Below are positions 1 through 7,997 of a stretch of 64,000 nucleotides of DNA, piece after piece. The notes below the pieces were generated by a model that ran no database searches, was not told where the DNA came from, and saw only the letters and a list, made by a program, of their open reading frames with translations. Position numbers and translations under genes: made by a program. The stretch is taken from assembly GCA_963665405.2 (NCBI GenBank), contig CAXXUH010000004.1, forward strand, positions 868,001 to 932,000. Reading direction: 5' to 3'. Source of the DNA: G963665405 sp963665405 (lineage in GTDB: Bacteria > Chloroflexota > Dehalococcoidia > Lucifugimonadales > G963665405). Numbering within the stretch: position 1 is the stretch's first letter; every line of letters starts with the position of its first letter.

Positions 1-402
1 GCCAAGCCGGTTCTCGAGGAGATCGGGTTCAACGTCGATATGCCCGCGTTCGACTGGTCAACGGTCGTCAGCAAGTTCGGCAGCCCCGAGAGCTTCGGCG
101 CGGTTTCGGCCTGGTACTCCCACTTCGAGGGTCCGGGCCCGGTCGAGGACCACCTGATCTCGGGCACGGTCGACTGGCTCATCAGGGATGAGGAGATGAT
201 CAACCTGGTCCAGGAGTTCGCGACGTCTCCGGACGCCAACCGTAGGATGGAGATCGTTCGGATGCTCAACCGGCAGAGGCTTGAGAAGGTACCGAACGTG
301 ATGCTCGGCCAGTTCTTCCCGATCACGCCGGCCACGGCGGCGCTGAAGAACTTCGGTGTCAAGCCTATTCCCTGGTACACGAACGCCTGGCTGGAGCGCT
401 AG
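1..402 (+). CDS. ABC transporter solute-binding protein, family 5 (C-terminal part)
   Basis: The reading frame is open from the first base, so the gene starts before the window; 133 residues remain. The end, with NVMLGQFFPITPATAALKNF about 40 residues from the C terminus followed by PWYTNAWLE, looks like the C-terminal lobe of family 5 (peptide/nickel type) extracytoplasmic solute-binding proteins, where a similar Trp/Tyr-rich tail closes the protein. Such proteins capture peptides or other solutes outside the membrane and hand them to a permease pair. No permease gene follows, so partners would lie upstream. A strong terminator lies 33 bases after the stop, making this the last gene of its unit. 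The family call rests on the tail only. Confidence 0.6.
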   Translation, partial: AKPVLEEIGFNVDMPAFDWSTVVSKFGSPESFGAVSAWYSHFEGPGPVEDHLISGTVDWLIRDEEMINLVQEFATSPDANRRMEIVRMLNRQRLEKVPNVMLGQFFPITPATAALKNFGVKPIPWYTNAWLER

Positions 403-434
403 ACTAAAGCCGGCGGCCCTGAGACAGCCGACGC

Positions 435-475
435 GAATGCCCCATGAACCGATCGGTTCATGGGGCATTCTTTGT
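435..475 (+). terminator. Rho-independent terminator
   Basis: A perfect 18+18 base inverted repeat occupies 435-470 (arm GAATGCCCCATGAACCGA) and is followed by TTTGTT. It lies 33 bases after the solute-binding protein stop and should end that transcript. Confidence 0.85.
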
Positions 476-602
476 TGGGGAACAGATTAGTCCCGTGCGG
501 CGTGAGCTTGTCGACGGGTAGGGCTGTACATCCAATCAGAGACACGGTTGTGGTCGACCGGCTCACCACGAGCGGAAGGTACCCCCCGAAGGAGTCAACC
601 CC

Positions 603-2222
603 ATGGACCTGGTGATGCTCGGCGGCACGATCCTCACGATGGACGGCATGAACCGCCGCCACGAGGCCCTGGCGGTGAGGAACTGCAAGATCGCGGCAGT
701 CGGAGCCACCGAGGAGATATCGAAGCTCGTCGGTCAGGATACCCAAGTGGTCCATCTCGCGGGACGGACGGTTGTCCCTGGATTCATCGACCCGCACAAT
801 CACTTCAGTATGACGACGTTCGAGCCGGTGTCCGTGGATTGCCGAATGCCGCCGCTGGACGGCAAGCAGGACGTGCTCGACGCCATCGCGTCGACGGCCA
901 GGGGCACCTCACGAGGTCAGTGGATCTGGGGCGTCGGATTCGACGCTTCGAACAACCCGGACGTCACCAGGCTGACCCGCGGGGAGCTCGACGAGGCGGC
1001 TGCCGACAACCCGGTCTGCATCATGGACTGGTCCTATCACGCCTGCTACGCCAACTCGATCGCGCTGAGGCTGGCCGGCATCGACCGAAACACGCCCGAC
1101 CCCCACAAGGGCTGGATCTTGAAGGACGACCGCGGCGAGCCAGACGGGACGCTTTGGGAGCGGGCGATGGACCCGGTGCACAAGGTCACGCTTCGAGCCC
1201 ACGTCGACCACTACGAGGAGGATGTTCTCGCCGAGCTTGTTCATCGAAACGCCCGTAGACACCTGGCCGCGGGCATCACCAGCCTGGGAGACGCCCAGGT
1301 GATGCCGGAGAGCGCGGAGCTGTACCGGGTGGCAGACCGGCTCGGCAAACTGCCCATCGTCGTACACCAGATGCGCGGCGGCGAACGATTCTTCGCCGTC
1401 CCCGAGCTGGCCTCAAAGGGACAGTACTTGGAAGACGACGTGTCGGACAGACTGCGCGGCGGCACCATGAAGGTGTTCATGGACCCAGTCTACCCGGGTC
1501 CCGCGATGCTGAGACAGTACGCCCACGGGGAGTGCGTCCGCCTGGGTCAGATCTACTACACCCAGGACGAGGTGGATGCGCTCGTCATGGATGCGACGCA
1601 GCGAGGCCTCCAGGTAGCCATTCACTGCATAGGCAACTGGGCGATCGAGCAGGGGCTGAACGCGTTCGAGAGCGCCATGCGAAAGGCCGACGGCTCGGCG
1701 GACCTGCGTCCCCGCATCGAGCACTTCTCGTTTCCGACGTACGACCAGATCGAGCGGGCCGCCTCGCTCGGGGTCATCGTCTCTCAGCAACCGGCGTTCC
1801 TGTACACCCTCGGCGAGCACGGGGACGCCGTGGTCGACGTCATGGACCTGGGTACGCCGTACGCCCCTCTCAGAACCATGCTGGACTCGGGAGTAGAGAC
1901 GGTCGCGGGGTCCGACTTCCCATGCGCCCCCCTCGCTCCGCTGACTGGGATCTACTCAATGGTCAGCCGGACCGCCCGAGTAGACGGCCGGAAGATCGCG
2001 CCCGAAGAAGCGATCACCCCGACGGAGGCGTTCAAGATGTATACGGCGACCGCCGCGCGAGCGATATTCCGCGAAGCCGAGGTCGGCTCCCTCGAGCAGG
2101 GGAAGCGGGCCGACATGGTGGTCCTGAGCCACGACCCAACGACGGTCGCGGCCGACAATATCCGCGAGATATCGGTCCAACGAACCTACGTCGACGGCCA
2201 GCTCCTGTACGAAGGACAGTAG
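603..2222 (+). CDS. Amidohydrolase family protein (YtcJ-like metal-dependent hydrolase)
   Basis: The 539-residue product has the layout of amidohydrolase family 3 / YtcJ enzymes, which cleave amide or related bonds with a metal-activated water in a TIM barrel. The N-terminal beta sandwich leads to GFIDPHNHFSM, giving metal-ligand His65 and His67. Later come VAIHCIGNWA and RIEHFSFP (further His ligands), GSDFPCAPL (the catalytic/ligand Asp) and the C-terminal GSLEQGKRADMVVLS strand typical of the family. The start is supported by AAGGAG at 589-594, eight bases ahead. Length is normal for the family. The substrate cannot be read from sequence, and no pathway neighbour narrows it: an ABC solute-binding gene lies upstream but is separated by a terminator. 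Confidence 0.85.
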   Translation: MDLVMLGGTILTMDGMNRRHEALAVRNCKIAAVGATEEISKLVGQDTQVVHLAGRTVVPGFIDPHNHFSMTTFEPVSVDCRMPPLDGKQDVLDAIASTARGTSRGQWIWGVGFDASNNPDVTRLTRGELDEAAADNPVCIMDWSYHACYANSIALRLAGIDRNTPDPHKGWILKDDRGEPDGTLWERAMDPVHKVTLRAHVDHYEEDVLAELVHRNARRHLAAGITSLGDAQVMPESAELYRVADRLGKLPIVVHQMRGGERFFAVPELASKGQYLEDDVSDRLRGGTMKVFMDPVYPGPAMLRQYAHGECVRLGQIYYTQDEVDALVMDATQRGLQVAIHCIGNWAIEQGLNAFESAMRKADGSADLRPRIEHFSFPTYDQIERAASLGVIVSQQPAFLYTLGEHGDAVVDVMDLGTPYAPLRTMLDSGVETVAGSDFPCAPLAPLTGIYSMVSRTARVDGRKIAPEEAITPTEAFKMYTATAARAIFREAEVGSLEQGKRADMVVLSHDPTTVAADNIREISVQRTYVDGQLLYEGQ

Positions 2223-2237
2223 CGGAGTCCCATATCT

Positions 2238-2690
2238 TTACTTGAGGGACGGCGGCCAGACCCCCTTGAACCAACGGCCGACGTGCGGCGGCAGCTGGCT
2301 CCCGTCGACCACGACCAGACGCCCGTCATCCCTGGCAGCCTCGAATCCGATGCGGCCCGTAGTCAGGAGCACGAAGGTCTCAGTATCGGTCTCGATACCG
2401 GCGTCGGGCGCAGTCGTTGCCGCCGGCTCTGCGTGCGCCTCGCCGTGCTCGATCACGATGTCATGGTCGCCCGTTGCCACCCCGGTCAAGTGGAGCCGGT
2501 AGCGCGCCAAGGTGGGGAGGGGCGAGGTCGGCTGAATGAGCCCGGCCCGGTTCAACGAAGCGAACTCCATCAGGACGGGTATGCTCTCATACGACAGGCT
2601 TGGCTGAATGTCCAGGCTCGACCGGATGTCTCAGCCATGTAAGGCCAGCTCGAACATCCGTAGGTCGAGAAACGTCCGTACGGGAAGATC
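2238..2690 (-). pseudogene. Mycothiol-type maleylpyruvate isomerase/DinB-like protein, broken
   Basis: On the minus strand a conserved C-terminal region can be followed: LDLRMFELALHG, then a TGA stop (2631-2633), then DIRSSLDIQPSL and on to TETFVLLTTGR and GRWFKGVWPP. The motif HGWDIR is common in the mycothiol-dependent maleylpyruvate isomerase / TIGR03083-like family, so the TGA sits exactly where a Trp codon (TGG) is expected. Downstream of the stop, 110 residues remain open from an internal Met. The N-terminal half of the usual protein, including the metal-binding helices, is absent. This is best read as a decayed gene, not a short functional one. Confidence 0.65.
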
Positions 2691-2749
2691 GAAGCTGGAT
2701 AGTAGCAGGGATGGTCCCAGCCATTTGCACCCATGTCAGCAAAGGGACG

Positions 2750-3276
2750 CCACCAAGCACGCCGTCGTCGTCACTCCGTACATCAACCTCTGGGGTCATA
2801 CCAGAGACGCCATCCTCCTGGCCACAAAGTGAGGAGTCAGGATCACTGTGGTCGTACGAGCCGAGCCTCAGGTGCTGAAAAGCGAAGACCTGCCATGGCT
2901 TACTGAAGCCGGTGTGAGGGTGCTCGCCACTGACCGCTTGCATGCCAAGATCTACTTTAACGAAGGTAAGCTGGTGGTCAGCTTGATGAACCTGACGGAG
3001 TTCTCGACCAAAAACTCGCTAGAGCTCGCCCTTGTGGTGAACGGCACCAAGGCTGCGCACGAGATCCGCGAGTATGTCTCCAACACACTGATTCGGCTCG
3101 CGAACCCGTCCCGCGTCAGGCCAGGAAAGCGAACAGGCGACGGTCTGGAGGGGCCTCTGCCCGTTCGCAAAGAGCTCGCAGGGGCGTCTGCACACGCTGT
3201 AAAGAAGATACGGACCTGGACCCAACTCTCGACCGCTGAGTTGGAAATGCTACGAGGTGTGGGCCCAGTGGGGTAA
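2750..3276 (+). pseudogene. Phospholipase D-like domain protein, broken
   Basis: One frame reads KHAVVVTPYINLWGHTRDA, reaches a TGA at 2830-2832, then continues in the same frame with GVRITVVVRAEPQ and LHAKIYFNEGKLVVSLMNLT. The HxK motif with the following S-x-N-LT stretch is the HKD signature of the phospholipase D superfamily (nucleases, synthases and related phosphotransferases). The TGA replaces a residue in an otherwise continuous domain; CGA to TGA would be a simple explanation. Sequence continues to a TAA just before the IS21 left end at 3299, so the C terminus may also be lost. Likely inactive. Confidence 0.65.
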
Positions 3277-3427
3277 TTCTGGCTACACAGAAAGCTATTG
3301 TCAAGGGCGGCGAGAAGGTGTACCACTGCGGCGGAGGAATCGTGTACCACCGGCACGATGAGAAAGGACTGAATTGGGAGCCGGGTGGGATCAGGTCAGG
3401 AGCAGGGGTCCGCAGTTCCGGAGTGAG

Positions 3428-4210
3428 TCAGGAGTCGACCGGATCATCCGATACCTGGGAGGCGGCGCTCTGCCGGCTGTGCTTGAGACGGTAGCTGTCG
3501 CCGTTCATCTCCAGGATGTGAACGTGGTGGGTGAGCCGGTCAAGCAGAGCGCCGGTGAGCCTCTCGGAGCCGAACACGTCGGTCCACTCGTCGAAGGGCA
3601 GGTTGGTGGTGACCAGGACGGAGCCCCGTTCGTAGCGCTGGCTGAAGACCTCGAAGAGGAGTTCCGCACCGGTGGTGGAGAGGGGGACGAAGCCCAACTC
3701 GTCGATGATGAGAAGCCTGAGGCGGGCCAGTTGCCGCTGCAGGTTGAGCAGCCGGCGATCGTCTCTGGCCTCCATGAGCTCGTGGACCAGGGCCGCGGCG
3801 GTGGTGAAGCCTACGGACATTCCCTTTTGGCAGGCGGCCAGGCCCAGACCCAGGGCCACGTGGGTCTTGCCGGTGCCACTGTTGCCGACGGTGATGACAT
3901 TCTCCCTATGCTCGATGTATTCACACCGGGCCAGTTCCATGACCAGTTGTTTGTTCACCGAGGGTATGGCCAGGAAGTCGAAGGTGTCCAGGCTTTTGAC
4001 GGCAGGGAAACGGGCGGCCCGGATCCGGCGCTGCACCATGCGCTGGTGTCGGTCAATGAGTTCCAGTTCGGAGAGACGCAGCAGGTAGTCAGGGTGGTCC
4101 ACATTCTCGGCGGCGCACTGGGCGGCCAGCTTGCGGTACTCCCTGAGGAAGGTGGGAAGCCGTAGTTCCTTCAGGTGGTGTTCCAGGAGCAGCGTGGACC
4201 GGTTGCTCAT
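3428..4210 (-). CDS. istB: IS21 helper ATPase IstB
   Basis: The 260-residue product is the AAA+ ATPase that assists the IstA transposase by selecting and remodelling target DNA. Walker A is GNSGTGKTH near residue 108, Walker B is LLIIDELGF near residue 165, and TTNLPFDEW contains the sensor-1 region. Length is typical. Its start overlaps the end of istA by four bases (ATGA), the usual translational coupling of this family. No defect is visible, so together with intact istA the element may still be active. Confidence 0.93.
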   Translation of the reverse strand: MSNRSTLLLEHHLKELRLPTFLREYRKLAAQCAAENVDHPDYLLRLSELELIDRHQRMVQRRIRAARFPAVKSLDTFDFLAIPSVNKQLVMELARCEYIEHRENVITVGNSGTGKTHVALGLGLAACQKGMSVGFTTAAALVHELMEARDDRRLLNLQRQLARLRLLIIDELGFVPLSTTGAELLFEVFSQRYERGSVLVTTNLPFDEWTDVFGSERLTGALLDRLTHHVHILEMNGDSYRLKHSRQSAASQVSDDPVDS

Positions 4211-5706
4211 GCCGCCCTCCCCGGCAGGAGGGCCAGGTAGTCCGTGGCGCTGGTGGTCTTCACGCTGACCCGGGGCAGGTAGGGATAGAGGTCCAGGTCA
4301 AGCCTGGGGGGTCGTCCTTCCAGGTGACACAGCAGCAGGTGCTTCACGGCATCAAAACTGATGGCGCCCAGCCGGAGGGCGTCCTGCATGGCGTGGTGGA
4401 CTTCCTGGTGGGAGAAATTTTCCAGAAGTCGCAGCACCTGCACGAATTCCCGCTTGCCCCTCCGTCCCATCCTGGACTCCAGCAGACGGCGCAGCGTAGC
4501 GAACTCTTCGGGGAGTTGCCATCCTTGCAACGGAGCGGCCTGGTCCAGGGCCGCCGTCTTCTGCTCCAACAGGGGCAGGTAGTGGATGGGATCGAAGACG
4601 AAGTCGTCCCTTTCGTAGGAGCGGGGATGTCTGGCAATGACCTCAGCGCCGCAGCTGATCACCACCTCAGCCACGTAGCCTTTTACCAGCACGTCCCGGT
4701 GTCCAAAGGCCACCGGCGCCGAGTAGTCATTGGTCTTGTACCGGACCAGGGACAGGGAGCTCACCCGGCTGGCCTGCTTATTGCAGGCATCATAGGGCAC
4801 GGCGGGCAGGGGCAGCAGGGCTTCCAGGTCCCGCTCCATGCGCTGGCCGATGGTCTCATCGTGTCCTCGCAGCACGGAGTCCATCCGTGCCAGGCAGCGC
4901 TCCTCCAGGTGGGCATTCAGGGCGTCAAAGCTCTGGAAGGACGGCACGGGTACCAGGAAGTTGCGGCGCACGTAGCCCACCATCCCTTCCACCTTCCCCT
5001 TGTCATTGCCCTTGCCAGGACGGCCGAACCGATCCTCGAACAGGTAGTGGGACTGTAACTCGGTGAAGGCTCGGGTCCGCTGGCGCCTGCCGTCGCCCAG
5101 TATCCGGGCCACCGCCAGCTTCGTGTTGTCGTACAGAATGCTCTGGGGCACGCCGCCCAGAGAGGCGAAAGCCGAGACGTGGCCGTCCAGGAACGCCTCG
5201 GTGGTCTCTGCCGGATAGGCCTTCACGAAGCAGCCATCGCTGTGGGGCAGGTCCAGCACCAAGTAGTGCGCCTTCCGCTCCACCCCGCCGATGATCACCC
5301 GGGCTTCGCCAAAGTCGCACTGGGCGTGGCCTGGCGCGTGGGACAAGGGGACGAACATCTCCTGGGTCCGCCGCCGGCGCTCCCTCACATAGTCCTTGAC
5401 TATGGTGTACTGACCGTCGAACCCGTGCTCGTCACGCAGCCGCTCAAAGATCCGCTTGGCCGTGTGGCGCTGCTTCCTGGGAACCTGGCGGTCAGCTTCC
5501 AGGATGGCGTCAATCACCCCGGTGAAGGGCTCAAGCCTGGGCCGGCGGGGTGGGTCCTGGCGTCGGTATCCTGGGGGCGCCGAGTAGGCCAGCATCTTGC
5601 GCACCGTGTCCCGGTGCAGGCCAAACACCCGGGAGGCTTCCCGAACGCTCATCCCTTCTACCATGCAGGCCCGGCGAACTCGTACGTAAATCTCCACGTG
5701 ATACAT
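4207..5706 (-). CDS. istA: IS21 transposase IstA
   Basis: A 499-residue DDE transposase. The N-terminal helix-turn-helix is seen in GMSVREASRVFGLHRDTVRK. The catalytic core contains CDFGEARV (first Asp), ILYDNTKLAV (second Asp) and GNDKGKVEGMVGYVRRNF (Glu). I chose the ATG at 5706 because AAGGTG lies six bases upstream; a GTG at 5715 would add three residues. The gene overlaps istB by four bases. It binds the element ends and carries out strand transfer. Intact by eye. Confidence 0.93.
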   Translation of the reverse strand: MYHVEIYVRVRRACMVEGMSVREASRVFGLHRDTVRKMLAYSAPPGYRRQDPPRRPRLEPFTGVIDAILEADRQVPRKQRHTAKRIFERLRDEHGFDGQYTIVKDYVRERRRRTQEMFVPLSHAPGHAQCDFGEARVIIGGVERKAHYLVLDLPHSDGCFVKAYPAETTEAFLDGHVSAFASLGGVPQSILYDNTKLAVARILGDGRRQRTRAFTELQSHYLFEDRFGRPGKGNDKGKVEGMVGYVRRNFLVPVPSFQSFDALNAHLEERCLARMDSVLRGHDETIGQRMERDLEALLPLPAVPYDACNKQASRVSSLSLVRYKTNDYSAPVAFGHRDVLVKGYVAEVVISCGAEVIARHPRSYERDDFVFDPIHYLPLLEQKTAALDQAAPLQGWQLPEEFATLRRLLESRMGRRGKREFVQVLRLLENFSHQEVHHAMQDALRLGAISFDAVKHLLLCHLEGRPPRLDLDLYPYLPRVSVKTTSATDYLALLPGRAA

Positions 5707-5987
5707 CCATAACACCTTCCATAGACTGATAATCAGCCTTACGAAAGGCAGAGGACGGTACGATTTTCCACCGCCACAATTCAGGCAGTCGAGACGCCCA
5801 CGTGGTCCACTTTACCTCCGCCTTTTACACGGCGCCCGTCCGCAACTGACCCGCCATCCGCCCAACCGAACGTCCCCGCAAACTCGCGCCAGTCCGGTCC
5901 GCGAGCACCTCTCGCCGCGTCCTCTCCCCGCCATCTCGCCCTCGGCAAAGGCGTCCGATCTGCCGAAGACCAAATCGCCGACACGGC

Positions 5988-6017
5988 GTAACACCAGACC
6001 ACATGTTTCGGTATGGT
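5988..6017 (+). promoter_or_regulatory. Promoter-like site, duplicate of the tRNA-Cys promoter region
   Basis: GTAACA (5988-5993), an 18-base spacer and TATGGT (6012-6017) align closely with GTGACA, 18 bases and TATAGT ahead of tRNA-Cys (7531-7560). Similarity extends on both sides (CTGCCGAAG before, GATACRRWWACG after, RGAGRCAGG further on). What it drives is unclear; a terminator-like hairpin follows at 6114. Confidence 0.5.
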
Positions 6018-6113
6018 GGGGGTCGGTGTCAGATACGAAACGGGAAGAGACAGGATGGCCCGATACCGCATGATACAGGGCTCCACGAGTCTCGCCCTCG
6101 GCACCAGAAGTCT

Positions 6114-6131
6114 AAGACCTCTGGGTCTTTT
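6114..6131 (+). terminator. Terminator-like hairpin
   Basis: AAGACC and GGTCTT flank a short TCTG loop and are followed by TTTC. With the promoter-like site at 5988 this bounds a transcript of about 100 bases without an ORF. Just before the hairpin, CCTCGGCACCA (6095-6105) resembles a tRNA 3' end, so a decayed tRNA gene is possible, but I cannot fold one. Confidence 0.4.
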
Positions 6132-6200
6132 CTCCGTTCCGAAACCCCTCGCCCGCCCACGACTCGATTACGACGCTCGGCCGCTTCGCGGAACCGGAGG

Positions 6201-7184
6201 CTAGGTGCCGGCCACTGCGGCGCGAGTCCGTCCCCGGATGGCCCCCCTGGTGGCTTGGAATACGTTGCCGATGGTCCGCCGCTCTCTGGCCAGGACCAGG
6301 GCGCCGATGATCGTCGGGGGTGCGAATAGTATCGCGTGGATGACGACACCGAAGCTCACGGCGACGGCCGGATCGACCGAGAAGAGGCCGAGCGTGGATA
6401 CGACCCCAAACTCGTAGACGCCGACGGCTCCCGGCGGAGACGGCACGATACCCGAAAAGAGAGTCACCGCGACGATGACGACGCCCATCGTCCAGAAGGG
6501 GAGATCGATACCGGCGGCGCCGCCTACGAGCCAGGCGGCCACTCCGACCAGCATCCATGAGACTCCAGACAGGACGAGGCACGCGAGCATCACTTTGCCC
6601 TTGAGGATGATCCCGCTGATCAAGCGCAGCAGCGAGAAGATGATGCTGAATCGGCCGCCTGACGGCAGCCAGGACAGACGCCTCGCCAGGACGAACAGAA
6701 CCAGTATCGCCGCGGACGTTACGCCCCACACGGGCAGCACCACCGGCCTGAGTCCGGCCAGCTGGGGTAGGACGATCAGACCCAGGCCAACGAGATTCAC
6801 GGTGATCAGCAGATCGAAAAGCCTGCATATCGCGAGGCTGGCGACCACTCTATGGGTCCCGATCCCGTTCCCGAACCGGAGAAGAGCCGCCTGGGCCGGC
6901 TCGGCGACTATCCTGACGGGGCTGACGTTGTTGAGGCCGATCCCCGCGTTCCTCACGAAGAACAGCCTCGCGGTGGACACTGGCTGTTCCGCGAGGAGAA
7001 GCTTCCACCTGACCGCGTCCAGGAAGCTCGCAAAGAGCATGGCGTAAACGGCCAGCACGAGGATTCGCCAATCGAACGAGGTCACTGCCTTCATGACATC
7101 GGCAGGCATCGCACCACGTAGGGCCATCCATCCGAGCGCGCCGCCTACGGCTGCGCCCGCAACGGCCCAGGCAATCTTCTTCAA
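6201..7184 (-). CDS. Lysylphosphatidylglycerol synthase TM / UPF0104 family membrane protein
   Basis: The 327-residue product is almost entirely hydrophobic with about seven to eight predicted membrane segments, for example near the N terminus (WAVAGAAVGGALGWMAL) and around ILVLAVYAMLFASFLDAVRW. Family hallmarks include NAGIGLNNVSPVR near residue 85 and SPPGAVGVYEFG near residue 245. The UPF0104/LPG-synthase TM domain is thought to flip lipids or to be the membrane part of aminoacyl-phospholipid synthases; here no soluble synthase domain follows, so a flippase-like or uncharacterised role is more likely. The shine-dalgarno signal is weak. A minus-strand terminator-like hairpin (7218-7245) lies 30 bases upstream of the start. 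Confidence 0.8.
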   Translation of the reverse strand: MKKIAWAVAGAAVGGALGWMALRGAMPADVMKAVTSFDWRILVLAVYAMLFASFLDAVRWKLLLAEQPVSTARLFFVRNAGIGLNNVSPVRIVAEPAQAALLRFGNGIGTHRVVASLAICRLFDLLITVNLVGLGLIVLPQLAGLRPVVLPVWGVTSAAILVLFVLARRLSWLPSGGRFSIIFSLLRLISGIILKGKVMLACLVLSGVSWMLVGVAAWLVGGAAGIDLPFWTMGVVIVAVTLFSGIVPSPPGAVGVYEFGVVSTLGLFSVDPAVAVSFGVVIHAILFAPPTIIGALVLARERRTIGNVFQATRGAIRGRTRAAVAGT

Positions 7185-7213
7185 CGACCCACCGTCTCTC
7201 CGGACTGCATAAG

Positions 7214-7245
7214 AAAAGACCCCCGGCCGTTGATTGCCGGCGGTC
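7214..7245 (-). terminator. Terminator or attenuator hairpin on the minus strand
   Basis: On the minus strand GACCGCCGGC pairs with GCCGGGGGTC (nine of ten pairs) and is followed by TTTTCTT. It sits about 30 bases upstream of the flippase-like gene, so it either ends a minus-strand transcript from further right or acts as a leader attenuator. Confidence 0.5.
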
Positions 7246-7351
7246 TCGTTCTACCGAGGATCCGAGTTCTGCGAGATGGAGGGGATCCCACTGGGTCCAC
7301 TCTATAACCGGCTGGTATAGAAACCGGTTAAGAAGGGGGGCGGTCCGGTAA

Positions 7352-7424
7352 AGGAATCGAGTCTGAGGGAAACCCTCATCCTTCCGGGGAAGGACCGGCA
7401 AAGAGCTTCACCCCCCTGCACAGC
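7352..7424 (-). repeat. Family A interspersed hairpin repeat, copy with CTTCCGGGGAAG variant
   Basis: It contains TCTGAGGGAAACCCTCA, CTTCCGGGGAAGG, CCGGCAAAG and CCCCTGCACA, the order seen in other family A copies read in reverse. The extra CTTCC/GGAAGG hairpin is shared with the copy at 21187. Confidence 0.7.
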
Positions 7425-7530
7425 CCGTTGGTTCGTCATCCCGCGGGGTCCCACCGGTCGGATCGCGCGCGTTTGCCCGTGGATTTCTCTCGCCGACGTC
7501 CGGCGGCTCTTGCGGACCTGCCGAAGCGGA

Positions 7531-7560
7531 GTGACACGAGGCCGAACGTTTTGGTATAGT
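7531..7560 (+). promoter_or_regulatory. Promoter of tRNA-Cys
   Basis: GTGACA (7531-7536), an 18-base spacer and TATAGT (7555-7560) preceded by TGG (extended -10). The tRNA begins about 90 bases downstream. Confidence 0.6.
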
Positions 7561-7649
7561 GGAGGCTGGCGCGGATACAGTTACGGAGAGAGGCAGGCAG
7601 GCCGGGCACCGGCTAACACAGGCCCGGACGGTCCTGCGCCCGGCAATGG

Positions 7650-7726
7650 GGCGACGTAGCCAAGTGGACTAAGGCGGGGGTCTGCAAAACCCCTATTCGG
7701 CGGTTCGAATCCGCCCGTCGCCTCCA
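7650..7726 (+). tRNA. tRNA-Cys (GCA)
   Basis: A full cloverleaf can be drawn: acceptor GGCGACG with CGTCGCC, anticodon stem GGGGT/ACCCC with loop CTGCAAA (anticodon GCA), T arm GGCGGTTCGAATCCGCC, discriminator T and encoded CCA (7724-7726). It is followed by a terminator and then by a decayed tyrosine recombinase, so it may have served as an integration site. Confidence 0.95.
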
Positions 7727-7747
7727 GCAACCTACCCCGCAATAGAG

Positions 7748-7780
7748 AGGCCCACGGCTAATGGTCGTGGGTCTTAGTTT
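7748..7780 (+). terminator. Terminator after tRNA-Cys
   Basis: AGGCCCACG pairs with CGTGGGTCT around an nine-base loop, followed by TAGTTTT. It lies 21 bases after the tRNA. Confidence 0.8.
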
Positions 7781-7836
7781 TGCTCCGGAACACCGGATCG
7801 GGCCCTTATTGGCCCCTATCGCGAAAATCGGGGGCC

Positions 7837-7944
7837 TCAGAGGCCTTCTACCAGCTGGTCATCGAGGGCCTTGGCTGCCTCTTCTTGAAGCCCTGGCAGA
7901 ACGTGGCTGTAGATGTCCCGTGTCAGCGGGGGGCGGCCCAGAGC
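7837..7944 (-). pseudogene. Tyrosine recombinase (integrase) C-terminal remnant
   Basis: The minus strand ends an ORF with RDIYSHVLPGLQEEAAK and ALDDQLVEGL before TGA. The pattern Y-S-H-V-L-P with the following helix matches the catalytic-Tyr end of phage-type integrases. Only about 35 residues remain in frame and everything upstream is lost. Its place 110 bases from tRNA-Cys fits an old integrated element. Confidence 0.65.
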
Positions 7945-7997
7945 GCCCCGTCACTCAGGTCCCGGGCGTCGACGGGCATCTCCTGGCAGCCCATTTT

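Larger units (their letters stand above)
3299..5829 (-). mobile_element. IS21-family insertion sequence, apparently complete
   Basis: The element carries istA and istB on the minus strand. Its ends match as imperfect inverted repeats. Reading inward, the end at 3299 starts TGTCAAGGGCGGCGAGAAGG and the end at 5829 starts TGTAAAAGGCGGAGGTAAAG; both continue with GTG-x-ACCAC. Ends beginning TGT and subterminal repeats of GTG-x-ACC-type blocks (at 3318-3325 and 3342-3350) fit the IS21 family. Total length is about 2.5 kb, normal for the family. The outside flanks (GCTAT on the left, CGGCG on the right) show no target-site duplication, so the insertion may have been followed by a rearrangement. 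Confidence 0.85.
5830..6200. other. Intergenic stretch between IS21 and the flippase-like gene
   Basis: No gene is seen. It holds the promoter-like site and hairpin listed separately. The part 5835-5995, read on the minus strand, resembles 61570-61715 on the plus strand; both can encode REFAG-x-FGW-x-DGG, suggesting remnants of one mobile or decayed gene. Confidence 0.4.

Noticed and set aside
2631..2832. TGA recoded as an amino acid in two genes
   Set aside because: argJ, argD, the acyl-CoA dehydrogenase and other intact genes end in TGA at the expected place, so TGA is a stop here.
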